Part shown: positions 1-10,133 of the stretch, piece by piece
Numbering within the stretch: position 1 is the stretch's first letter
Layout: every line of letters begins with the position of its first letter
NCBI GenBank assembly: GCA_001566295.1
Contig: KQ964256.1
Span: 1 to 64,000, forward strand
Origin: Microdochium bolleyi
Taxonomy: Eukaryota; Ascomycota; Sordariomycetes; Xylariales; Microdochiaceae
DNA length: 64,000 nucleotides
Direction of reading: 5' to 3'
Position numbers and translations under genes: made by a program
The notes under the pieces: generated by a model
What the model was told of the DNA's origin: nothing
Databases searched by the model: none
Seen by the model: the letters and a program-made list of their open reading frames with translations, nothing else

Positions 1-94
1 CTAACCCTAACCCTAACCCTAACCCTAACCCTAACCCTAACCCTAACCCTAACCCTAACCCTAACCCTAACCCTAACCCTAACCCTAACCCTAA
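1..94. repeat. Telomeric repeat tract
   Basis: Nearly sixteen perfect tandem CCCTAA units (TTAGGG on the other strand) start at the first base and break off into unique sequence at about base 95. This is the usual telomere unit of filamentous ascomycetes. The C-rich strand reads 5'->3' from the end, as expected for a left chromosome end, so the window begins at a true telomere. Confidence 0.98.
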
Positions 95-1418
95 CTCTCG
101 CCGTCGCTATCGTCTACTCCTAGGCTTGCTATATTAGTCGTTACTCTCTTCGCTATAGTCGTTATACTACTATTCTATTTACTACGCTATAAAGAGCTAT
201 CCTCGCCTACAGTACTACCCTACCCTTCGGCCTCGCATCTCTACCGTATCTAGTATCCCTCCTACGCGTTCCGATATTATTTCCCTTCCAAACCTTCTCT
301 CCCTAGGCCCCTGCGCTAGCGTAGTCGGGGTTAGGGTAAGCCCGGGGGTTAGCACCTTAGCCCCCAGCGTTTTTAGTACGGGAACTTAAGCACGTTAGGG
401 TAAGCGGAACTTAAGTACGCCGCCCGCCCGCCCCGCTTTTCCCCCCGCTACACCCAATCACCGCCCGGCACTTAGGCACGCGTGCTCAAGTTCTACCGGG
501 AATAATAGTCAGGGGGGGAGATATTACGGTTACCCAGTATAGGGTTAACCGTGACGGTCGATAGGTTAGATATAATATAGCTCAACCCATATTACGTGAT
601 ATCCTTAATAGGAGACACGTCAAGTCTAGTATAAATGTCCTTTAATAGGACAAACTCCTCCTTAGAAGAATCAAGCATTATATTACCTCCATTTGGACTG
701 CTTCGCTACACTTAACTACCGGGACGCCATACATGGCTGAACGACGGGGAACCCTAACAGATAGTTAGGTTTGGTCGTTATACTTTTATACTTAGCGTGC
801 CGACGGTTATATATGTCTGTATAACCGGTGGTACTGTACCTATGCCTTATCCTTATTATACTTATATAAGAAACCTATACCGACCCGCCGGATGACCTGC
901 CCTTATACTTAGCCCGATTACATAGCCTGGCTTGTTTATACCTCTCTGCCTAAATAGCCGTCCCCTATTAGTCTTGTCGTTACACTATTAGATAGTGAAA
1001 GTAGCGGACGACTGATTCACTTACTTATAGAGAACGTTACGTTATATATAAACTCCGGTGAAACGGGACTAGCTAATATATAATAGAAAAGACTCTAGTA
1101 TTACCTCTTTACACTACCTTAGCACAGTAGATAAAGAGCGGAGAAACAGTATACTCGAGCGAGTACTAATCCTATACCGAGGCTTAGCAGCCTGCGGTAC
1201 ATGTTAGTAGTACCGCACCGCCCGCAGCAGCATTAGCTACGGAGAGGAGGATACCAGCTCCATTACAAAGCTTACAGCTTAAGGTAGACTTGGAGCAGCT
1301 AATGCTGTACGACATCTTACCAGCAATAGACTCGTTGTCATTAGTGCCCGGGCGGGGCAGGTTATACACGGTCATAGAAAGGGACCGTGGAATCCGGGCG
1401 TACTTCAGCACCATTAGG
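95..1418. other. Subtelomeric gene-poor DNA
   Basis: No supportable gene. The sequence is rich in TpA and stop codons, especially from about 480 to 1180, which fits a region worn by repeat-induced point mutation. Two telomere-like fragments in the opposite orientation to the telomere (TTAGGGTAAG near 331-340 and near 397-404) lie in the first 400 bases. A stretch near 420-450 is almost pure C/G. Short open frames here look like chance. Confidence 0.6.
381..419 (+). repeat. Short direct repeat flanking a telomere-like fragment
   Basis: GGAACTTAAGCACG (381-394) is repeated as GGAACTTAAGTACG (406-419) with one mismatch. A TTAGGGTAAG fragment lies between the two copies. It is probably a decayed subtelomeric repeat unit; the function is unknown. 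Confidence 0.6.
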
Positions 1419-2408
1419 TTAGTGATCGGTTCTCGTCGCAGGGCCATTATTTATAGAGTAGGTACCGGTACTTACATAGTCAGTTTTCTGGGCATACTTG
1501 TTACAGTTGCCTTTAGCATCCCAACGGACGCAGTAGTCCCACGTTTCTATACGAGAGTCCTTGAAAGGATTCGTCTGCGCTAGCGCCTCAAATGCCGAGG
1601 CCATCTTATGCATGAGCTGGACTTTCTTGTCGCCGTAGCAGTTCCACGAGATCGAGCAGCCCGACGGGAGGGAAATCGCGGCCTGGTCGCACCCGTCGGC
1701 CTTGTCGTCGAACCTCTTACGCACCGTGCTAATCACAGACGCGGCATTCGTGTTGTATAGATCGACCGTTTCCGCGTTTGTATCCGCCCTGAACTCCCTG
1801 CCCTGCTGGCTAGGGGGAGGAGATCCGCCGCCACCGCCGCCACCGCTGCCCGGCTTTACGTACGGCTTGCCCCGGTGGTTGCAGACGTAGGCGCTGGAGC
1901 ACCACTTGCCATCGGCGAGCTGGAGCACTTTGTCCCAGTGGTACGAATAGCACTTGAGCGGCTTGTGATTCTCGAGCGAGTGCCAGGCATCGCCCGCCGC
2001 GTTCGGGTCCTTAATACTGCGGTCGATGTAGACGGACCACTACTCAGAAACGAAGTCAGTTTCTTTCTTTCAAGGCTGCCTCAGGAGTCGACACGAATCA
2101 GGTAGTAAGTAGCATACCCTGTCGCCGTTAGGCATGGTCGCGTGGGCGCCGCCCGCCTGGCCCCACGGGTAGTCGCCTGACCATGGAACATTAACCATCA
2201 TGGAATGCTTATAGGTCTCAAGGCCGTTGCCGGTCCAGACGTCGCCCGAGAAGTAAATCATCTCACGCGACGTGGACCCGCCGTTGGCGCCATACCCGAT
2301 GCCGCAGTCCGCGAGCACCAAGTTCTCGTACGGCGAGTTCTGCGCCACGGATCCGGGGAGGCAGGCGAGCAGTGGTGCTGCCGCCGCGAGGGCGAGCTTG
2401 AATACCAT
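1419..2408 (-). CDS. Telomere-proximal secreted protein with glycine linker
   Basis: Two exons (2408-2118 and 2039-1419) joined by a 78-bp phase-0 GT-AG intron give a 303-residue protein. The ATG at 2408 is chosen over unsupported upstream codons because it begins a clear signal peptide (MVFKLALAAAAPLLACLPG, cleavage after about residue 22). The mature protein has a first part of about 135 residues with few cysteines, a low-complexity linker at about 161-174 (PGS, seven glycines, SPPPS), and a cysteine-containing C-terminal part. I recognise no family. Secretion, cysteines and the position 1.4 kb from the telomere are compatible with an effector-like or cell-surface role, but that is inference. 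A TATA box lies about 140 bp upstream. A third exon cannot be excluded. Confidence 0.65.
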
Positions 2409-2546
2409 GATTGAAGAGTGGGGAGGTATAATAAGAGTGAGCAAAAAGTGATAAGGAATAATTGGTCCTTGAAGACTGAAGGGCTTTGGACTGCCGTTGC
2501 GGTGGGAGGACTCTGAACCACTATGACGAAGGGAATCCGAGCTCTC

Positions 2547-2552
2547 TTTATA
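2547..2552 (-). promoter_or_regulatory. TATA box of the telomere-proximal secreted protein gene
   Basis: TATAAA on the minus strand, about 140 bp upstream of the ATG at 2408. The spacing matches other TATA-type genes in this window. Confidence 0.55.
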
Positions 2553-2675
2553 CCAGCTCTGGGCTCTATGATCTCCAAGGGTAGTATATCCTTAGCTATG
2601 CTCAATACACGCCTAAAGTAATAGAACTACTTGCTAAGTCCGGGAGCTGAGGGCACCGCTACGAACAAACACCCT

Positions 2676-2693
2676 CCCCCCCCCCCCCCCCCC
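2676..2693 (+). repeat. Poly-C tract (18 C)
   Basis: Uninterrupted run of 18 cytosines. It is the first of three long C/G homopolymers within 2 kb. Length may vary between isolates or be limited by sequencing accuracy. Confidence 0.9.
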
Positions 2694-3471
2694 ACTCCTT
2701 TAATTGGGCGACGGGGGAACCCGAGGCGGTAAGGCTGACAGTAAGCAGCAGACACCCCGCGGACGTTATAGCAGGGTTTTGGACCCTGAGTCTCAAATGA
2801 GCCTGGTAGGCGGATGAATAAATCATTTAGCCACTAATGGAACGAAAAGCAAGGGGCTATAAATAGTCGCTTATTACAATCAACAGACAGCTGAGAATAG
2901 GGTCACGTAATACATCCACATAGCCTTTACGGTGAGCCAAGACCTGCGATGCCTAGCATTACGGCGCATGAGACTTAATCGAGAGGAGCGGGACGAGGGT
3001 AGGGTAGGGTAGTGGTTGGGAAGATAGAGCGGAGGGACAGAGGAACAAGAATACGCTAGGGCTAGAAAGGTGGATTGGGTCGAGCGAGGAAAAGAAAGAG
3101 ACTAAGCGGTTCCGGCACTCGCAACCCAGTCGGTTTTTTTCACAGCCTGCCCAACGAGATGGTCTCGGGAAGGCATATAGGCTATTTCGAAGTAAGCAGA
3201 GGGCGGCAGGGAGGTGTAGTGGGGGCGTACCGTGCGTCAATCTCATGCGTCCGCGAGAGGCACACTCGTCGGCGGCCCCGGGTGGCACGGTCTTTCCCTG
3301 TCTTTCTCATCGGTCAGTCATCCGGGTCCAACACTCATCGACCCATCGATGGATACTCGTAATTGTACACAACCTGTCTTATTCGAACACGCGTATCTTG
3401 TACCTTTCGTAGCCCACACAAAGGTGTCTTTTATTCCCGAAGCTGCCTAGTAGCCGGCGCCGACGTCTTGA

Positions 3472-3491
3472 CCCCCCCCCCCCCCCCCCCC
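3472..3491 (+). repeat. Poly-C tract (20 C)
   Basis: Uninterrupted run of 20 cytosines, followed by one A and four more C. Confidence 0.9.
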
Positions 3492-4021
3492 ACCCCGGCT
3501 CCCGCTGTGTGTGCCTATTTTGAAGGCCGAACTCGAAATCGCTGGCGCCGCTAACAGTCTGTTGGCCACGAGGCGCCCGCGCTGTTACCACCGACCACCT
3601 CCGCCTAGCAATCGCTCTCCACGAGGCTCACGCTCGCCCCAAGAGCGTGCATTACTCCTGTACAATCTTTGATGGGCGATTGTTTTCCTCTACTGCGCAG
3701 TCAATCGCAGCTTCGTTTCGTCCCCGTTGTCCCTGAAGACCACATGTCCCAGAGACACGCCTCCTCGTGCCGTTTACGAGTCGTGACCTAGGGGCATGGT
3801 GGTGATAGGCTTCCCTGAAAGCCAGAGGGAAATTGCCCATATTACGCTCTCGTAATCCTCATTCATAACATCCTACAATTTCTTTTGTCACTCTTGCTAT
3901 CTTCGTTTACGGCCCCGCAACTCGACAGGCCGACACGGCGTGATCCCTCGTTTCGGCATCGCGGCAGCAACTCCTTCGCGCTCTCGAGTTCCTCGCTCGA
4001 CTCTGATCTTCTCCCATCACA

Positions 4022-4618
4022 ATGGCCACCTCCATATTCTCCAGCACCATCGCATGGCTTATCCCTTCGGGCGAGAAGGGCTGGGCGACCAAAGCCATGT
4101 ACATGCTTAAGAACGCCGCCAGGGACATCGACCTCAGGCCCTGCTTCGACAGCATCGCCTAGGACGACGACGAAGACGGCGCCCGCCTCTTCGTCACCGA
4201 TACCGACTCAAATTCCTGCGACGTCGTCCTACCCAAGGTGCGCGGCGTCAGCCGCCGCCACTGTCAGCCACATTACTTTTGACTGGGAAAAGCGGCAGGT
4301 CCACCGCGACAGCATCCATGCACGGCACCACTGTCTGGTACGACGTTTACACCCACGGCACCCGCCGCGCCTACACGTGCCTTCTGAGCAGCGGCTTTTC
4401 TTACGACTTCCCCTCAGTCGGTGGCAAGATAATTATCGACATCCAGGGCATCCGCCTGCATGGCGCAGTCGTACCCTTTTCAGCCGCAGGTTGACGACTT
4501 CATAATGGCCGTGTCGCCCGTCAGCCTACTCCCGCGAGCAACCCGATCCTGTAGGCATCCCAGCGCATTCAGCTCCCCGTGCTGGTCAAGTACGCCGTTG
4601 CTGTCGACGAGGACTAGG
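4022..4618 (+). pseudogene. Decayed FHA-domain gene remnant
   Basis: The first 46 codons are open (ATG at 4022; reads SGEKGWATKAMYMLKNAA) and end at a TAG. The same frame then continues through an acidic stretch to VVLPKVRGVSRRHC, which is the conserved FHA-domain core (SxxH-type motif). After that the recognisable protein jumps frame at least three times: ITFDWEKRQV in one frame, HGTTVWYD and FSYDFPSVGGKIIIDI in another, then PFQPQVDDF. Order and spacing fit the N-terminal part of a fungal FHA protein, probably one with a downstream kinase, but no kinase domain remains because the copy ends beside a poly-G run. One nonsense codon plus several frameshifts make it non-functional. The FHA call is from motif recognition; the link to kinases is inference. 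Confidence 0.6.
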
Positions 4619-4624
4619 CCCCGA

Positions 4625-4639
4625 GGGGGGGGGGGGGGG
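4625..4639 (+). repeat. Poly-G tract (15 G)
   Basis: Fifteen guanines directly after the last recognisable codons of the FHA-type pseudogene, so the tract lies at the point where homology is lost. Confidence 0.85.
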
Positions 4640-4794
4640 TTAGTTAAGATTATATCGCATCACACAACGAGCTAGCCGAGCAGGACATCATTCTTCAAGC
4701 CAGTAGCTAACAAAAGTAGGCGATACTAACAAATTGAAATTGTATTTATATGCTATGTATTAAAGACCATAATATTGACTATTTAGCCCGGAGA

Positions 4795-6620
4795 TTAGAC
4801 GATATTCTCCTCCGACGACCATCCCTGCCGTTCGACCCCGTAATTGCTCGCGCCCTTCCGGGGAGGCTGATTTAAGGCATTCTTACTGTATGGTGTTGGT
4901 GGTAGAGGCTTTTGGCGCGCAGATGAGCCCATAGAGAAGTTGCTGAGCGAGAATCCATTTCCCTCCCGGGTTCTTGATGAGCGGCTGCGGATCGAGTTTG
5001 TAAAGTGTGGGATAGCCATAAGGAGCGGCTTCAAAGTGGGCAAGCTAGCGGTGACGATGGCAGTCATAAGCTCGAGGAGGGACCAGACAACCAGTTCGAC
5101 GTTATCGACTGTGGTACACGCTATATTAGTTTATAAACCACGGGAGTCTTCCGAGTGGAATGCGTACATGAAGGATCGAATGTTTTTCGATATTGAACGA
5201 GGCTCTTAAGTCGAACCAGGCTGGTTACAGTAGAGCTGTAATGAAAAAGAACGTTATTAGTAAGTCTAAATCGCAATAGATCCGGGTGCATACTGTGGGG
5301 GACTTACAAAGACCCTATGGCAAACACAAAACCTAGAGTGACCTTAACCCTCGTCTTCATCTTGAGCTTCCGGATCTCGGTGATAGGTAAGAACATAAGG
5401 ATAAAGTCCTCTATAATACTGAAGACAGCTCCGACGAGAATCACAGCCGAGATGTCAATACAACGGCCGTCAATGTGGCGATTCCAGGCAGCCGGGATGG
5501 GGTTGCACTGGAAGACAACAGCAAAGACAAAGGCAAGGCCGTGTAGGATAACAAAGGCGGAAGTAATCTTAACTGTCGTCTGGAACCATGCTGTCGGGAA
5601 TAGGCGGTTATAGAGGAGCAGAATTGACAATTTAACAAGGACCTGGACGAAGACGTAGACGATCTGAGAGACGTAAAACAGCTATAAGAGGATACCATGT
5701 TAGTAAATATGTGTTTGTTTTGTCCGCTTAGAGAGGAGCTGCTTACTATGAGTAATATCTCCTCGTTCTCTAGGCCGACATCCCAGAAGTGGAGGCCAAG
5801 TCCGTGTCCGGCGCCTATAATCGTAACAGTGTCAGTCTCAATGGCCCGGAGTGCTAGGCAGAGCTCATATTGGGGTCGACATACTAACGAATTCCACTGC
5901 GGCCAAAGCTACCAGTGCAATCTTGACCATACGGTGTATATAATTAGTTTTTGTGTCGCCAACTAAAACAGCCTAAGGAGGGAAAGGGCTCAGCTTACCA
6001 GGGCGCCTAGACATGTCCAATCATCGATGCCGAGGTCGTAGGTTCTAAAGTAGGTCGTCGCTAATCGGAGGAGTACGATTGGTATAGACACTGCAAGTGT
6101 AGCAATGGCGGAAGCCTTAACCAGGTCGACGCGCGATTCCCGAGGGTAGCCTTTGCACAGTCCCTGGAGGACAATAACCGAATCTGTTATCGGACAGAGT
6201 AGATCAGCCACTATGTTCCGTACTTAAAGTCTAGGATTGGGGCGTGGTGGCGTGAGTCCGGACCTAATTGCTGCTGGAACGGGCACGAGGTCTGGACGAT
6301 TGTCGACAATCGTGACATGACATCGGTCGATGTACATATGCAGTCGGCCAGCAACTTGGCATCTGTCAACGGACACTTTGCCTCGGCGATAACTTTGATC
6401 GTGGGACCTGACTTGAGAGATGTCAGCCGATGCAAGAGGAGGAACATGAATGTAAATGGCCAAAACTAAGAAGTAGACAGGAGCCGCCACTAACTGAGCA
6501 CACGGGGATCGCGGATATTAGGTCTGTCACGCTGAGTTTGCTGAATTGTTGGGCTGTGGCGTCTATCGCGCATGCCCAGAGCATGACCAAGGCCGTGAGG
6601 AGAGACTGTAGAGAACGCAT
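4795..6620 (-). CDS. CFEM / fungal rhodopsin-type (Pth11-like) receptor
   Basis: Seven exons (6620-6495, 6411-6264, 6183-5999, 5863-5747, 5681-5308, 5235-5168, 5108-4795) join in frame to 443 residues. Exon 1 encodes a signal peptide and the start of a CFEM domain (LISAIPVCS). Exon 2 continues it (CPLTDAKLLADCICTSTD), with fewer cysteines than a textbook eight-Cys CFEM. Later exons encode the seven-helix rhodopsin-like region seen in Pth11-type receptors: RTYDLGIDDW, GHGLGLHFWDV, LSILLLYNRLFP, CNPIPAAWN, DNVELVVWSLLELM. A Ser/Pro-rich cytosolic tail ends the protein. Family members act in surface sensing at the plasma membrane. Most splice sites have good GT-AG and CTAAC/CTGAY signals; the exon 3/4 junction and the GTCCGG donor of exon 2 are the weakest calls. 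It appears intact although it lies next to decayed DNA. Confidence 0.75.
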
Positions 6621-9600
6621 GTTGTGTAAGCCGTCTTGTCGATGACACGTACTGCTGACAGATTTGCCAGGTCGACCGCAAGAGGAGTACCAGCTCTCGT
6701 GACAAGAGGCGTGATCGTGCAAACCGTTAGAGGGCCATGCATCGACGGGCAAGAGGGGGAAAGGGGGTTGAGCCGCGGGAGAGGGGTTGTGCGACACATA
6801 AATGCGCCGAGGAAGCAACTCTTGCGAAGGCAATACGCCGAGGGATCAACGCCTGCAAGGAAGACCAACGCCGCCAGGGGTAGCAGCGAGGTTCGGGCCT
6901 GGGTCACAACTTCAGACTAGCCTCGTAAGCCCTCGTAAGCCGCCACGCGAACCCGAAAGCCTTGCGAGGGTTGGTTACGACCTGAGTGGGCTACACGAGT
7001 CGCTGCCGTCGCTAGAACAAGGGTTTGCTGACTTAGGCCAGTCGGCTATCCTGCTTGCCCGGATCCGACCGGCGGCTTGTTGATCACCGGAATGCCTAGA
7101 GCTGTGCTAGCACAGCATAGAAGGTCACGATAAGCGAGCGGCGAGTGTCCGAGGCGCCCTCCGTGGTAACTGCGACGTACCCCTCACTTGCCTCAGGGGT
7201 TCTCCTGCCGGGTGCTTCTCGGCAAAGACCCCGAGCGGCAGGTCCCTTCTTCCTGGCTCCGGAGGTCTCTGTGTGCCATAGTGACCATTCGAGCCCCGCG
7301 AACGTGTTTCTCATTCAGGCAGGTGCCGGCAAGCTGGACACCTCACGTGGCTTTCAATGGTAATGCAAGAGGCATAGGAGGTATCCCAATGTGCCGGCCA
7401 CCAGATTCGGCCCTGGGTTGCATCTCTACCTCGTGGAGGGACAGGCATTATTTCGACTACCCCAAGATTTCCTTGGCGAAGCGCGACCATGGCCTGATGT
7501 TCCGACGAATCAGCACCACTTATTCGGCCTGAAACGCAACAGTAAGCCGCCTGGAACGGGGCCCCGGCTTGACTATTTATTAATGGCGCGGCGTCGCCAA
7601 TGTCCGTCATGCCAGCGCACCACAATTGCGCCATTTAAAATTTCGTCAGTAGTGATGAGACTTATAATGGCCAGTACTATCGGCCGAGAGCTGGCACCGC
7701 AAAGCCAGGCTGCGATTGGCGCTGCGGCAAGGTCGCGACGGCCCAGACCAAAGTATCTCCACCCTAAGCACCCGATTCTAACACAGGAACGCTTACGTAT
7801 CCCGAAACTCCAATTCTGTAATATTATGTAAAACCAGAAGCAGAGGTCTCGAACACGCACGGCACTCCCCAAGTGCCACAGCCCCTTACAGTCGATACAG
7901 ACATAGCTTCGATCAGGGGAACAAGGGCACCCCCACCACGCGAGTCGTCTCGGGAGACGCCCGAATGCATATCCTTCCCCAGGTCGCCGAGATGACTACC
8001 CTTAGGTCAAAGGGAGTTATGCCCGAGAAGCTTCTTCCTCCACGAAACCAATTGGGGTCCACCATCCACGTGTCACAGTCGTGTCACAAGTAGCCACCAA
8101 GGCGAAATGGGAGTACTCCACACGAGGCAGAGATTTGTACTAAGACGGCTGCGACAGGCTGTTCTGGAACGCCGTGCAGCTTCCGAATTTCGCGCCTGCA
8201 ATCGGATGACCAGGATGACCTTGCTCCCTTGGACGGGCATTTGCTGCACAGGACCCCGTTGAATGCGAATAAGCACCCGGCTTGACCTCTATTATAGGAC
8301 AACTTTTACATCTGAAAGTTGAAGTGGCCCAGACCTTGCCCAGACCCGCTGCGGCCCCGAGAAACGAGTCACTCCAACTGATCTTGGACGAATGAGGCGG
8401 CACGATGGGAGGAGCATCGATGCAGATCTGGAGCACACCCGGGCAAAGATCAGACAGGGCGGCGCTGCGCTGCGAGCCAAGTCCGCAGTGCTGTGGGTGG
8501 CCATGCAGCCCCGATGGCACAGGAGCCGGGGCATGCGCCTGACGGCAGCAACGGCGGCACCGCCCCACACCGATAAGATGCACATCGCAGCTACAGGCTC
8601 GGGACAGGCCGATGGTCTAAGAGCCGCTGTAGGCGGTGTAACAATATCTCTCTTGGAGATGCTTGCAGTTCCAATGTTGGCGCTTGAGATCGAGGTCGAC
8701 AAGGTCAGGGTCGGGGACGGGGAAGTGGTCGACATAACATATGACGGGTTGGTGAGTGTAGCTGACGGGAAAGCCGGTGGTTGGCCAGACGCTACGACTA
8801 TCCCTGGCAGTCCTGACTGCCCATTGACTTGCCCGAGTATCACATGGGTGCCAACTAGGCACAGGGAGCGTAGATAGATATCCGCGTGTGCCGAGCCTGC
8901 ACCGTCGGGGTTGCGCGGACTGTATGCAACGCTACAATCCGTTCTGAAGCGCTCGTCACACAGTCGCCACTCGCAGCAGTCATGCGTGTTAGTTGCGGAT
9001 TGAAACACGATCGTCAGTCCGCGGATGGGCATGGGTTCAAAGAGGCAGTCTATACATGCCGCTCAGGGTAGAACAAGTCCCGTCCGTGCCCCTGGTCGGC
9101 TATGATGCTGGCAGTTGATTCCTTCTCGATCCATCCCGATGCGCATCGAGCGGGGATTCCAGGGCCAATAGACACCTCTGTTAACCCGTCCATCGATTGG
9201 TCAACCACGGCCGTCCCACTTCTGTATGGCTTGATTATTGCGCAGACCACCCTCTCCCGCTTGAAGGTGGCGCGACCAGTACAACAACGCTAATCAGGTT
9301 TGCGGGCGACTTTAATGCGAAACTGTTAGCACACGATGTAAAAAACCGGGGGAGTCGTGCCACCTTCAAGCGGGAGAGGGTGGCAGACCAAACGCCTGCG
9401 AGCCTGTCCGCTTCATCTAGAGCGGTACCCCGGTATTTTCAATGAGCAGTAGCGCCAGCCTGAATTGATACGGTGGCTGAGGCACCATGGCCGATACCTG
9501 CAGGTAATCAATCTTTTGTTCGAGAATGTGATTAACAGCCACCTGCACGTGGTTCAGTCTAGCTAGTCTACGGCCTTGAAGCCTGCGAGCCTGGTCACTC

Positions 9601-10133
9601 TCACCACGCCAATACCCTGGCACCCTCGATGAGCTAACACCAGCTCGGCATTCGTAACTCCTTCAGCCCATGGGCACCGCTCCGGAACTGGTTGCAGGGC
9701 CTCATGGCATGGCTGTGGCAGAAGACTGTTGAGTTCTGGGGCCGGTCCTGCAGCTACGTGCGCGAGGCTTTTGTCCACGATTACAGCAACGTGTCTTCTT
9801 CCGATTGCCGAACGCCGCGGCCTCGTCAAAGTCGAGATTCAGGCGCAATGTTATGCGTCATAATTGATTCTTGGTATGGCGGCTTCTCCGCATCGTGTTG
9901 AAGTTATCGATTGGATCAGCAGCCCTGGAGATCGCCGTCGACGTCGTGAAAATCCCGGGAGTAACAGTGCTACGGGTGCTACAAGACTGTGCGGAAGCAC
10001 TGGGTGACTCCGTCGGCGCTGAATTGCACGCGTCGGGCCGACGACGGCACTGTGCCCTGCCTTCGCTGCTCCTCAGCACAAGGTCCGGTAGCCCCTGTTA
10101 TCCGCATTTTCATCGCAGCTTCCAACCATAGAG
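6621..10133. other. 3.5-kb stretch without a recognised gene
   Basis: Several open frames on both strands (for example about 246 codons on the minus strand at 8292-9032) lack start context, family motifs or plausible introns. This may be eroded transposon or gene DNA between the telomeric zone and the metabolic cluster. A 25-bp inverted repeat lies at 9247-9383. The last few hundred bases must contain the promoter of the Zn2Cys6 regulator; a CG-rich palindrome (CGTCGGGCCGACG near 10030-10045) is the only notable element seen. Confidence 0.5.
9247..9383. repeat. Perfect 25-bp inverted repeat with 87-bp spacer
   Basis: The 25 bases at 9247-9271 (beginning CCACCCTCTCCCGCTTG) recur as an exact reverse complement at 9359-9383. 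The 87-bp spacer has no coding signal. The structure could extrude as a cruciform or be a small non-autonomous element. No flanking target-site duplication is evident. Confidence 0.8.

Larger units (their letters stand above)
2553..4021. other. Gene-poor subtelomeric DNA
   Basis: No gene recognised. The stretch holds two long poly-C runs (annotated separately) and pyrimidine- and purine-rich tracts near 2990-3070. Short open frames on both strands lack any family resemblance. Confidence 0.6.

Noticed and set aside
6490..6705. Possibility that the CFEM/rhodopsin-type locus is a pseudogene
   Set aside because: Single frames look broken, but seven exons with acceptable splice sites restore one continuous reading frame to the stop at 4795.
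8292..9032. Minus-strand frame of 246 codons in the pre-cluster stretch
   Set aside because: No motif, signal peptide or convincing start; similar-length frames overlap it on both strands.
1..10133. Telomere-linked helicase or an intact transposon, often found at fungal chromosome ends
   Set aside because: No helicase, reverse transcriptase, integrase or transposase motif was recognised on either strand.
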